DNA of 64,000 nucleotides. Source: Tetracladium setigerum. Lineage: Eukaryota > Ascomycota > Leotiomycetes > Helotiales. The notes beneath the pieces were generated by a model, which was not told the DNA's origin, made no database searches, and worked only from the letters and a program-made list of their open reading frames with translations. Positions within the stretch are counted from its first letter, which is position 1, and each line of letters starts with the position of its first letter. The stretch covers positions 2,356,001 through 2,420,000 of the forward strand of contig PZJY01000006.1 of the NCBI GenBank assembly GCA_031472005.1, given 5' to 3'. Of this stretch, positions 21,986 to 32,612 are shown in pieces. The translations under genes and the position numbers were made by a program.

Positions 21986-23774
21986 ATGGCAGACCAACAA
22001 CAACAAAACCCGCCCCCCTCAGGTACGTTTATATTTCTTGGCATCTTTCAAGAGACCCACCTTTTCTTTACTTCTTGTTACTTCATAAACAATCTCCACC
22101 TCCTTCGATCTAACATCACCTCCACCGACTTGACAACTTCGATCTGACCACTTTGTTCCAACAACTTCGTTCTAATAACTTCGTCCTGACAACTTCAATC
22201 CACCAAAGAATATCGAGCTAACATCTTCTCTTCTTCTCTTCGACAGCTCCAATCGCTTCTTCTCAACGGTAGCATCTCAATCACAACAACCTGCTCGTGC
22301 ATCAATCTTCACCGCAGAGATGGAAAAACAGCCCACAGAGAACTCTTCCGTGTCCACTGCCATGGTGGGTGCTGGAAATGCAATCAATGCTGGCAATGCT
22401 GGTCTTCAGGGTAATCAAAACGTCCAAGGCATTCAGAACATTCAAGGCCAGCAACATGCGCTGATCAACCAAGGTCACGGACAACAACAAGGGCATCTTC
22501 AACACCAAGGTCTTCACCAAGTTCAAGGACATCATCAAGTTCAAGGACATCATCAAGTTCAAGGACATCACCAAGTTCAAGGACATCACCAAGCTCAAGC
22601 TCTCAACCAAGCTCAAGCCCACAACCAATTCCAAGCTCCAACCCAGCAACAAGCTCACGTCCATCAACAAGGCCAAAATCAACACCAAGCAAATGCTCAT
22701 CCCCAAATCCACCTCCAGCACGCCCATAACTACTTCGGTTACCAACCACAAGATCATTACCAACCCGGCCAATCCCACAATCGCCCATCCGCCCTCCGAC
22801 CTGGTCCACAACTTCCTAAATCACAATCAGCCTCTCGCTTCCTTCCAGCATTCAAAGATCTACTCGACATCGGCGTTATCCGCGAGAAACTTCACTTCCC
22901 CAACATCAACCTCAGCCTCAAGGAGCGTGAGGCCCTCACCGAAGCTGCTAAGCTCATCAAAATCCTGGCCGGCTACCACGCCGATAATAGTTTCAAGGCT
23001 TGGCAAAATGAGATTGAGGGGGTCATGGATGGCCTTTACGCCAAAGTTGGGAGTTCGGGGGAGGAGAAGGAGCTCAGAGCTGCCTTGAGCGAGGCGGTTT
23101 CGGGCTGGAGAGCCGTGGAGAGGAAGGAGCAGGAGGTGAGATGGAAGGTTCGGGTGGAGAAATGGGAGAAGGAGAAGGCTGAGCGTGGTGAGGGTGTTGG
23201 GGAAGTACCTGCCGAGCGATTCAGGGCAGAGTCCTCATCGATCATGAAGGGATCGATGATGGACAGATTTGTTGGCAATGCTTGGATGGGGGATGGTGGT
23301 TCTGGTGGTGGTGTCTTTGAGACACAGATTGACGTTGGCTTTAAGCCATCGAACGAGGGTAGAGCTGGGGATGGGGGTGTTGAAGAGGAAGTTGCCTCTG
23401 GTGGGATTGGAGGAGGAGCATCTGCCGCCGAGATGATGGCAGTGATGCAAGGAAAGAACTGGGGGGGTAGGGGAGGTGGGAGAGGAGAAAAGGAGGGAGT
23501 TGCAGTCGGTGGACTGGGGAGCTTGAGGTCTGTTGGCCGTGGCCGAGTAGGCCTGTCGGAGGAGTTTGCGTCGAGTGGAAGTGGAGGAGTCAGCTTGACC
23601 GCGGCCGAACCAACCTCTCGCCAAGAGGAGGGTCAATTCGGCGATTATGCCTATGACCTTCCTGGAAGCTTGAGGTCTGTCGGTCGCGGCCGAGTTGGAC
23701 TGTCAGAGGAGTATCTGGAAAGTGGGAAGAGCAGCTTTGTGGAGGAGGAGGGTGGAAGTGCCACAGAGCACTAA
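21986..23774 (+). CDS. Hypothetical protein with Gln/His repeat and conserved helical middle, 512 aa
   Basis: Model: join(21986..22022, 22273..23774). Exon 1 (MADQQQQNPPPS) ends at GTACGT; using the TAG acceptor at 22271-22272 keeps frame (ASQSQQPARASIFTAEMEKQ). An earlier CAG acceptor would give a quick stop, and translation from ATG 22320 is the alternative. Residues about 80-150 hold HQVQGH repeats in a Gln/His-rich tract. A helical block follows with FKDLLDIGVIREKLHFPNIN and LSLKEREALTEAAKLIKILA, then a charged coiled coil and a Gly/Arg/Glu-rich C terminus with GSLRSVGRGRVGLSEE present twice. No known domain recognised. Low-complexity tracts suggest condensate or RNA-related behaviour, but this is inference. 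Confidence 0.7.
22515..22586 (+). repeat. In-frame 18-nt tandem repeat, 4 copies
   Basis: Four nearly identical 18-nt units (CACCAAGTTCAAGGACAT) encode HQVQGH four times; CAC/CAT and CACC/CATC are the only differences. More degenerate units flank it on both sides. The near identity indicates recent slippage, so copy number may vary between strains. Confidence 0.9.
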
Positions 23775-24740
23775 TTTCGCATCGAGACTTGTTTATGACT
23801 TTAATGTAGAATAATTAATAGTATGGAAATTCCCCCCAAAAGAAAAAAGGGTCACATCGGAGATGGATCGACATCACATCTGCTGATTATAATAGTAACT
23901 GGAGGTCGAAGAGTAAGTCTATATTGGTAAAGGCTGCAAAACAAGAACACTAGATGTCATCAAAAAGGCGAACATGTAATACAAATCAGACTATTTTCAG
24001 TGGCATACTGGCCTGATCTTACGGATGATTTACATAGCACTCTTACATGTAATGTCACATCGAAAGGGTAGCTTTTGGGAGGGAAAATGAAGGCGAGGTT
24101 TTGCTCCAAGATGCTAGAGGCTATATAAAAGAGCTGCCGGTAGTTAGGTGACAGCCGGCAAGCAAGATATTTATGAAACGTTCATACAGAAACATCGAGC
24201 AATTGGAGCAAATCCACTGGAAACCCTGGGGCAGAAGCACCCCGTCACGGCAGTCACGATTCCGGAATTTCAAGTTTCTTTTCCATGGCTCAATGCTTTG
24301 TAATTTATTGAGACTATTGTACTGGTTATGGCCTTGTCATAGGTTCATCTTCCAAATTTAAAACCCCAGTCTAGTCATCCATACCAAGTCACGAATTGGT
24401 GCTAGTGATCAGTCTAACATAATTTCTCTCGAAAGCTCTCGTTGTCGGCTCGATTCATGAACCTCTCGCTTTTGGCTCACTTCATGATCGTTTCAGAAAC
24501 GGAACTTGAACTTAGTGTTAACGTATCCAACACCACTGCTGATAACTCCTAGTCGATTAAGCTCGTCTCCAACTTTCTCAACATCCGCACTCGCCTTCAA
24601 GCCACGTGGGCTGCGACGAACTCCGATTCTTGTCTTCTTCTCTGATTTCAAACTGGAAGGGGAGTCTCGATCTTGATATCAGCTAGTAACGCAACCGATT
24701 CCAAAGTTGTTGGAGGACTGAGGTTCAATTTTTCATCTTT
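23775..24740. other. Intergenic, about 970 bp
   Basis: Convergent 3' ends of the flanking genes. A TATATAAAA motif at 24122 lies 50 bp before an ATG (24173) opening a 62-codon frame with a Cys/Trp/Leu-rich end; I do not call it a gene but note it. Confidence 0.4.
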
Positions 24741-26579
24741 CTAGAAACGGTTGATCTTGATGCCCATGGAGCTGGCGAAAAGAGATGGGGTGACGGGAGG
24801 AGAGCCTGGCTTGGCTTTGCCAATGACAGGAGGGGTGGACTTAGCAAGAACTGGATGTTGCTTCGAGACTCGATGAGCGACGGTTGAGGAGGATCTTCGC
24901 TTGTTGTTCTTTCTCCTGAGAGGTATAGCGGCTACCTTGCCAGCAATAATTTTGCCCAAAGACGATCTCTTCCGAGCTGGAGAAGGTTTCTTGCTGGCAG
25001 CAATTTTAAGGTTAAGATCCTTGGCAACCTGTAATCTTATTTTGGTGTTGTTGGACTGAACTGTCTTCGTAGATTGATCCAATGACGCCTTTCTAGATAG
25101 GTGGTCGTCCACCATTTTAATATCTGCACGATGGGGTATTGGAATAAATCCAGGATCATCAAGCACCATGACTGATGACGCATCAAGAGCGAACTTGTTT
25201 GTCAAGTTGGGGAAGCTACGCTGCTCATAGCTGGTGTCAGGTGTGGCAGTTGAAGAACAACGACTGTTGTTGTGCCTAGAGGACGATTGCTTAGTTGAGG
25301 GCTTGGACCTCTTGTGCTTGGGCTCGTCGTCGCTGGAATCCTCACTTGGAGAACCAGTGGCATGCGCATGCAATTGACGCAACTGCTTCTTAGTTCCCTA
25401 TGTTTCTGAATATTAGTCGATGTTCTGATGATATTAGGAAGAGTTCAGACTGACCTCAAATGGAAGAATGTCTGCTAGTTTGAGCTTTTTGTCTTGTCTG
25501 CCGAAGGTGTTATCATATCCAAGCTCATCATAGGTACACTGTCGATTGTCATTTAGCTTGCACATCTGGCAGCCAAAGCTATTTCGATCACATTGCCGTC
25601 TTGTACCATCCATAGAGCATTGGTAGCAATAATCTGTTCGCTCGGGGATCAAATTCTTCTCTTTGGGTGGCATCACCAACGTGGCTGGCTTGCCCATTGT
25701 GTAAGCCTTCCATCCGCCGCACCCCTCGAGTTCTGTGGCGGCACGGGTGCTGAAAATTTGTAAACCAAATGCACCAGGAGCCTAGAAAGTATTAGCAGAC
25801 TCAGAGGTGATTTAATAGTGGATATTTCTCACCAACCTCCTAAGGTCGATAGGAACAAAGGCGCGAGTGGCGGATCGGGTTTTGGAATATTCGGAACTGC
25901 CATTCATCCAAACATTTAATTTGCGTCGAATAGCCTCAATTTCGTATGCCATCATTTCGGGAGGACTGGTGAAATTGATGAGTGGGCCGAGGCAGATAAA
26001 TTCAAACGATGAAGTCAGAACAGCCTCGTCATCAGAGTTCCTAGCTTCAACCCACTGGTGAGATTCCGTATTAGCTTGCATTCTGGCAACAGAATTTTCT
26101 TTGATGGCCTTTGAAATGAAGGGATGTGTTTGGCCGTGGTGTTTACTCACCTTCAAGATAGCCTCCAAGAGGATTGTGTGTTCAGGTCGCTTCCGAATGT
26201 GGTACATGGCCTTCGTGACAACTTGACGCTCACTCTTGAACAAATCTTCAATCTCGGAGGCAAAGGGATCGAGAATGGAGTTTGTGATCATGTAGTGAAT
26301 GGCAACCATCAATCGGCGCTGGCACGAGGCGTGGATGAGATTTGTGTCCGTGAGAAGGTGTTTATAGCTAGGAGCCGTGAGGTTGGTGACTGGAATAGGT
26401 ACAATGGTCTCTGTGATCTCAGCGCTGGCTAGGTGAGAAGAGTTGAAGTACCCAAAGTTGAAATTGGGGTGTTTGACGATTCCAGGTGTGCGGTCTGGTA
26501 CTTCAGGGGCATTTGGATCGTCGAGGAAGGACCTCGAGGTCTTTCCTCCATCCCCGAAAGAGGACTTTCGAGCAGTCAT
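24741..26579 (-). CDS. Hypothetical protein with mid-protein Zn2Cys6-like cluster, 576 aa, three exons
   Basis: Model: complement(join(24741..25397, 25455..25781, 25833..26579)); introns of 57 and 51 nt (GTCAGT...CATAG and GTGAGA...TTCTAG), both phase 0. Start ATG 26579 (MTARKSSFGDGGKTSRSFLD). Residues 1-249 form an unknown domain with ILDPFASEIEDLFKSERQVV and NFTSPPEMMAYEIEAIRRKL. Exon 2 carries the cluster CYQCSMDGTRRQC...GCQMCKLNDNRQCTY, spacing C-x2-C-x8-C-x6-C-x2-C-x7-C, around residues 297-326. This resembles a fungal Zn2Cys6 motif but has eight instead of six residues in the first loop, and it is not N-terminal. Exon 3 is basic and Ser-rich with several nuclear-localisation-like patches (ARKRSS, RRKNNKRRSSS). 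Probably nuclear; DNA binding is unproven. Confidence 0.75.
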
Positions 26580-27790
26580 ATCTGCGGTGGCTTGTGGGAG
26601 GTTATATGCGGTATAGAACAAAGTAGAGAGAAAGGGCACGAAGCAGGTTAAAGAGTGGCGAGCTGCGCGATGTTTTTGTAGCTTGTCGTTTTATAAATTA
26701 ACGAAGGAAGAGAAGAAGATGATTGAAGACGGTTGTGTGACATCTCTCGCTTAGTCGATGGAAACGGCGCTAGTAAAGTGAACTTTGATCGCAACGGAGC
26801 TGGGGGAAGTGGAGTTTGGAAACTGAATTTCGGAAAATCATGACTGGTAGCAATTGTTCTATATTGGCCGAATTCAATCTATTATAAGTTTCTAGGGGGG
26901 AAGAGAGGGGGTACAAATATCCCAAAGATTCAAAATAAAGAAAGCTTTCGAGTTTTTGAATTACTTCAAAGTGGAAGTATTCGTCACAAAACAAACTAAA
27001 TACTCGCACGTGACTTGTTTTAGGACGAAATGTTGTCCAGTTTTGAATGCCAATTATGTAGCTTGTTCAATAAAACGATCATCAGATGCTATTCTCGAGT
27101 TTTGGTGGATTTTTCGATGTTGTTACGCAAACATTTTATACATATCCTGCTTGCTGGCTATCACTTGACCTGGCAGCTCCTGTCTATATATACCCTTTAA
27201 CGCTTTATATAAAAATTGCGCTCATTTTTGTTTCCTCAAAGTTACCCTTCAAATATAATCGTAGTAACGCGTAAGAATGAGGATTGTTCCAAAAAAAAAA
27301 TGACTTAACTGTCTGTTGCGAATCAAACCTGGGTTGAAATATATATTCACTTCAATGAATGTATCCAAAAATAATAAGATGAAAAATTTGATTTACTTCC
27401 AACTTTAAAGAGAAGTCAGAAAGAAACAATGAGGATGGAGTTGAAAGTGAGAAGAGTTCACTTTGCGTGAATCTCACGTGCCAAGAAACTTGGTTTCATT
27501 GTTTACATTTGCCAAGTTTCTCGCCAACAGTCTTAGAACCACCTCACGCTACGACACGACACGCACTTCACTAAAGTTCATTCCAACTGAGTACGTTCCT
27601 AAAGTTTGTAGTCTAGTTGAGGTAAGAGATTCCACTCCCTTTCATTGCCATCTTCCTCAAAAATCTGGCGATTGATGTCACGGAGATCGGTGGCCAGTCC
27701 TTCCCATTCTCACCTTCAACTAACATGACACAGGCTCTCTCAACGGATCTCATCATCAAAATAAATTGTCTATCAGCAACGATCTTTTGA
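26580..27790. other. Divergent intergenic region, about 1.2 kb
   Basis: 5' regions of the minus-strand 26579 gene and plus-strand 27791 gene. AT-rich with no clear TATA box. No other feature recognised. Confidence 0.5.
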
Positions 27791-29728
27791 ATGACGAGCA
27801 GGATGTCTTCAGATATGGCGAATCAAGACCCCTTCATGACCAGCTTCAATGTCAACAACCCTGCAGAAATGCGCGCGCTCATGATACTTCTGCACAACAG
27901 CATTCTCAATGGGAAGAGTCGGGTTGCGGATCGTCACATACAACACTACGTGTTGAGTGACAATCAAAAGCTTCGCGTAGCTAGGATACTCATCAGCACG
28001 GACGACAACGCACTTATCAAGAAGATGGTGGTTTGGTTTGCATCCCACTGGGATCAATCAGATGATATCATCGTGGCGGCTGCTCAAGTTGTGGAAGAGC
28101 ACGCTGCTCTCCTTGCGCAATCGCTAGAGACGGAAGGAGACGATTTTGAAGTTGAGAGCACGGATTGGAAGAAGTTTGTGAAAATGGCGACGACGATTCG
28201 AGAGATAAAAGAGAGGCAGTCTGACGTTCAATCTGCGGGTTTGAACATGGAAGAGACTAGTACAAGACATTCGAGATATAGTTGGGCCACACCACCTACA
28301 CGTTCCGATGATGCCGTTCAATCACCATTTAATCAAGATCCAATCGACGCCCAGACAAAATCGCGACATATGGCTGCTGAGTGGGTGCCTATGATGCCGG
28401 CACCAGCGCAAATCAACAACCGAGCAATTAGGGCCAACAAGAAGGCTCCCTTATCACGCAACAGACACTTCTCTATCAACTCACGACAAGCTTTATGTCT
28501 AAGCAGCAGCCTTTTGTCACCACTTCCACCCAGCAGCAGTCCCCCAAAGTCAAGGCAGGCCACAGAGATATATGGATATACCATGGGCCCAATTCTGGAC
28601 AGCGAAAGCTCTGAGGGCACGGTCAAGGCAGTATCTCCCGCGAGCAACTCGTCAACTGATGAAAGTCTCCCCGGCAAGGACACAGAATACGTAGCAGCAG
28701 ATGAACTCCGTCGTGATTCGAGCAGCGGTAGCAAAGGACTCAAGATCCAACAAAGTTCTTCGGCTTCTGCTCATGTTTCATTGTCTCTTCCAAAGAAGAA
28801 AGCTTATCGAGTTGGAGAAGTTGAGACAAGGAGAAAGGACATGCAGACTAAAGACTCTGGATATGTGTCGGATGTACCGTTTAGACCGCGGACAAGAACA
28901 GAAACAAGGACTGCTAAAGGCTTTGTTCCTATCAGCGTGGACAAACAAGAGGTTGGGGACGTGGAAAAGCGCATGCCTTCTCGTTCATTTGACATGGACT
29001 CCAAACATGATCAATCAAAGAAACCTCGGAATCCCAGCTCGCTCAGCTCACATTCTTCTCGAGGGTCCCCATTTGAAAGCAGAGCACCCACGGCCATCTT
29101 ACCACCGATCAAAGGGTCTTCTGCAAGAAAGAACTCCAAGATCAGCGCCGCCAAACCTCCAACCAGCAACCGCTCAACAGCCAAGACTGCTCCAAAGACC
29201 AACAAGTCCGCAGTCAAAAAAGTCGTCAATCAAATTGAAACGTCAGAAGCAGACGACGAAGACGAAAAACCTCGACCGAAACCAGCCTCCGCTCCAGATA
29301 GATTGCAAGGAAACTGCGCAGCACAGGGCAGAGGCAGGAAGCACAAAGGCTCACTTGCTACTGTGGCCGAAGAAGAAGATGAAGAGGATAAACCACCTCG
29401 TAAGAAAACCAAGAGAGCTCTAAAATTCGCCGTTAGCGACGAAGTTTTCTCACACGGAAAGGAGGAGGTCGAAGTCAAGCAGGGCGGCGCCGAGAAAAAG
29501 ACCAGGAAAGCTAGAAAGCTGAGAACAAGGTCTGCCAGTCCGCGCGTCTCAGTGAGCCCAAACGTAAGTTGCCCTGCCTCTTTTTCTTCTTTGGTGGAGG
29601 GCGAAAAAATGAAATACAGAGAGCTAATAGTGATATTACGACAGAATATGTTCAAGAACACTGTCTTGGATACGACGACCAGAACGAGGAGTGGGAAGCC
29701 GATGGTTTTTTATGATCGGGGACTGTAA
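27791..29728 (+). CDS. Hypothetical disordered basic protein, about 618 aa
   Basis: ATG 27791 starts MTSRMSSDMANQDPFMTSFN. Residues about 20-110 form a compact helical region (NPAEMRALMILLHNSILNGK, then VLSDNQKLRVARILISTDDN). The rest is Ser/Lys/Arg-rich and disordered, with acidic patches (AEEEDEEDKPPRKKTKRA) typical of nuclear proteins. Near the end, GTAAGT at 29564 and a GCTAATAG branch with ACGACAG at 29644 define an 81-nt intron that can be spliced without changing frame: join(27791..29563, 29645..29728); if retained, the protein is 645 aa. I prefer the spliced form because both sites are near consensus. Family unknown. Confidence 0.7.
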   Translation: MTSRMSSDMANQDPFMTSFNVNNPAEMRALMILLHNSILNGKSRVADRHIQHYVLSDNQKLRVARILISTDDNALIKKMVVWFASHWDQSDDIIVAAAQVVEEHAALLAQSLETEGDDFEVESTDWKKFVKMATTIREIKERQSDVQSAGLNMEETSTRHSRYSWATPPTRSDDAVQSPFNQDPIDAQTKSRHMAAEWVPMMPAPAQINNRAIRANKKAPLSRNRHFSINSRQALCLSSSLLSPLPPSSSPPKSRQATEIYGYTMGPILDSESSEGTVKAVSPASNSSTDESLPGKDTEYVAADELRRDSSSGSKGLKIQQSSSASAHVSLSLPKKKAYRVGEVETRRKDMQTKDSGYVSDVPFRPRTRTETRTAKGFVPISVDKQEVGDVEKRMPSRSFDMDSKHDQSKKPRNPSSLSSHSSRGSPFESRAPTAILPPIKGSSARKNSKISAAKPPTSNRSTAKTAPKTNKSAVKKVVNQIETSEADDEDEKPRPKPASAPDRLQGNCAAQGRGRKHKGSLATVAEEEDEEDKPPRKKTKRALKFAVSDEVFSHGKEEVEVKQGGAEKKTRKARKLRTRSASPRVSVSPNVSCPASFSSLVEGEKMKYRELIVILRQNMFKNTVLDTTTRTRSGKPMVFYDRGL

Positions 29729-30568
29729 TGGTAGCAAACGAGAATGGAACGAAAATGCAAAGTTAATTAACATGTTTTTACGAATACCGGGGAGAGAATT
29801 TGAAGAATTTGTAGGTTGATATTGGCGTGGGAGAATGGGCGGTGTTGGATTTTTGCTCTTTTGAAGAGTACAGAGGACGAAACCATCGAGAACTAAAGAC
29901 GCCCGAGTTCATAGTTTGGTCGATCATTTTCCCTGAGCGAAAACTTGGTCTTCGAATAGATTACCTGTCGAGAAACCTGAAATGCATGAGAATGTGGAAC
30001 AGACTCCAAAGTCTCCTAATATTAATTAAATTTTAAAATTTTCAGCACTAATATTTCTTCCAGCCAAAATTGATATTTAAGTGGCCAGGCGGCCGAAATT
30101 TGCCAATTGTGTTGGAAGCATTAAAAGAGCATACAGTGTCCATGGAGCTGTTCTTTAGCGTCGATTAAGCGAAGCACAACAATCTCCATCGTGCCCAGAA
30201 GATAACACGCTGCGACCAAAATCAGCAACGACAACTACAGCCTGCAAGCTCCCCTAACAAATCGAAGTGCCAAAGAATCTCATTTTTGTCTTTCAACTTG
30301 AATGTTGGAGTGTTTGCATAATCCAACCATTTTTTGACGTGCCCCACCCGCCGAAAAGAGACCTCCTCTCCATCGCGTCGGTTACGTGTTTACACCACGC
30401 CCTCTCTAACAAATCAACCACAAGAACAACAACTTCGGATTTGAATTGACAACAATCTGTGATATCAAGCCAGACACAGCCCGAATTACCTCACGCTCGG
30501 CAATCAAAACAATCGCAGCGACCCACGAACCTCATCAAACAAGCCAAAACAAAAGTCTCCTACACCAA
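29729..30568. other. Intergenic, 840 bp
   Basis: 3' region of one plus-strand gene and upstream region of the next. Nothing else recognised. Confidence 0.5.
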
Positions 30569-32156
30569 ATGTCGACAGACTTCAAGTCTGCTCCAGGTCA
30601 GAGTGAAGCCATGGCATCTAAACCTGTAGATGGCCTGAATGATTATGCTACTCTTACTTCTTTAGCATTGGAGTATACCTTGACGACTGAGGGTGAGAGA
30701 GGAGCGGCTGAAGAGTGTGAAGACAGAGTCGAGAAGAATTATGGTCAAGGTTTCATTTCGCATATATTGGGAAGTGTTGATTTCAAGAAGAGCCTCCCCC
30801 ATGGCCAAGCTGGAGGCATGATCTCTGGTTTTGGAAATAGCAAGACAAGTGGTTCGGGCCTAGGAGGGCTTCGCGTGGAGGAAGATTCCATGGATTCTAT
30901 GGTAAGTTCAGGAAGTCATTAAGAGTAAAATCGTTCGCTAATTCAAATACAGTATTCACTATCGAATGATCATGGTATTGAGAATGGCGGCATAGATGTT
31001 GAAAAACTTGGCGAGAGTTCCGAAAGTGCAACAAGAGAGCAGGAGCTTCAGGCAGTTGAAGTCTTAAGCCCAGAAGAGCAAGCAGAATTAACCAAAATCA
31101 AGGTACGCAAACCCAAAATCTCACTCTCCCACAAACAAAATGACTAATCCACCATACTCTCCACCAGAAACGCAAGCTACACACTCCCATCATCCCAAGA
31201 GGCACCCAATTCATTCCCGCCACCACAATCGACCGCACACCCGCCCTGCTCAACCACCCGGACCCAACCAAGCTCCTCATCAACCTCCCAACCACACGCT
31301 CCGACCCCCTCAACCCATCCGTCCCCATCTCAAGCACCGCAACATACGTCTATCCCCACGCGATCAACTGGACATCTCCAACCTCCATCACCTCCCTCAA
31401 CGCCTGGCGTGGTCAATTGTTCCGACGATGTTTAGGCAACGTTAGGATTTCTCGTGCGAAATGGTTGATGGAGGAGCATGATTACGCGTTGGAGCTATTG
31501 GAGAGACATTTGGCTGCGGAGGGCGTGGATGGGTGTTGGTCGAGGGTAAATTGGGGGAAGTCGGTGAAAAGGTTTAATGAGAGGTTCGAGGGGAGGGTGG
31601 TGGGTGCTGGGGCGGTGAAGGCGCCGCTTAGGGGGTTTCTTAAGAAGAAAGTTGTTTCGCCTGTAGTTGAGACAGCTGAGGCATCAGACTGCAGTAGGGC
31701 TGAGAATTTCAGGGGGGTGGCTACGACGGATGTGTTGAAGAAGGAGCAGAAGATGACGCGAGATTTGCGGATGCTTTGAAGAATATGGTGGTTGCTTTTA
31801 CGTCGGAGAGGGCGATGAAGGTGGTGAAGGGTGCGAAGAATAGGGATGAGGAGGTGAGACTTGGAGAGAGATATGTTCCTTTGGCTGTTGATCCTTTGCT
31901 TGGCCCTCTTGCGAAGAATGATCCATTGCTTGGACCTGTGTCGAAGAAGAGGAAGAGTGGTGCGCAGCATGTGTGCCGAAATGGAAATTCTCCTCAGCGC
32001 GGAATAAATGCTCAAATCAATACCCTCATTCAGCCCGACATTCCTGCTCAATGGGGCATCAATCAGCATGGCGAGGCATTTCTACCAGATGTATTTGAAA
32101 TGGGAATGATCAAACTAGGAAATTGGGGCAATAAGGAGGAACATGACAATCACTGA
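30569..32156 (+). CDS. Hypothetical protein, 473 aa, four exons
   Basis: Model: join(30569..30901, 30953..31102, 31168..31662, 31713..32156). Introns of 51, 65 and 50 nt: GTAAGT...TACAG, GTACGC...CACCAG and GTAGTT...TTTCAG; all keep one frame. Start ATG 30569 (MSTDFKSAPGQSEAMASKPV). Exon 1 has YGQGFISHILGSVDFKKSLP; exon 3 opens with KRKLHTPIIPRGTQFIPATT and carries the best-looking domain, NAWRGQLFRRCLGNVRISRA then KWLMEEHDYALELLERHL. Exon 4 includes VDPLLGPLAKNDPLLGPVSK, a short internal repeat, and ends near WGINQHGEAFLPDVFEMGMI. No signal peptide or membrane helix. Family not recognised. The last intron has the weakest donor. Confidence 0.7.
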
Positions 32157-32612
32157 GGAAGAAGCTGGACCCAAACTCATGCAGGTCACAGAGAGTCAAT
32201 TGTGAGCTAGCTGTCTTAAGAGCTAAGGATCGATGTTTTTATTTAAATTTCACTTGTAGGCTTGCTGCTTACCTTAAGTTGTAGGAATTTGGGGTTTGCT
32301 GTTTAAGCCGATTTTTTATGTTTTCGCTGTGGGTGATTGGGAGGAGTGTTGAAAGATTGGCAGATTGAGGGCGTTGGTATTGTTGATTGAAAGATTTTCG
32401 AGAATTATGATGATTTGGTGGAGAGATTTTGACCTTTGTACAGTCAAAAAGTAACGTCAGATTGGGGGTTCGCTTTGTTTCTTTATTGTTGTTGAGATAC
32501 CCACGCAGAGAGGCGTTATTTAGCGAGAAAATAATCTCAAGACCTGGACAATCCCGAATCCAAGTATCTTCTATAAATTCTTTGTCCAATCCCAGCAAAC
32601 ACACTTCCTCAC
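32157..32612. other. Intergenic, 456 bp
   Basis: Convergent 3' ends of the 30569 gene and the MFS gene. No feature recognised. Confidence 0.5.

Noticed and set aside
27300..27345. Possible tRNA B-box-like sequence on the minus strand
   Set aside because: The flanking bases do not form a T stem or a cloverleaf.
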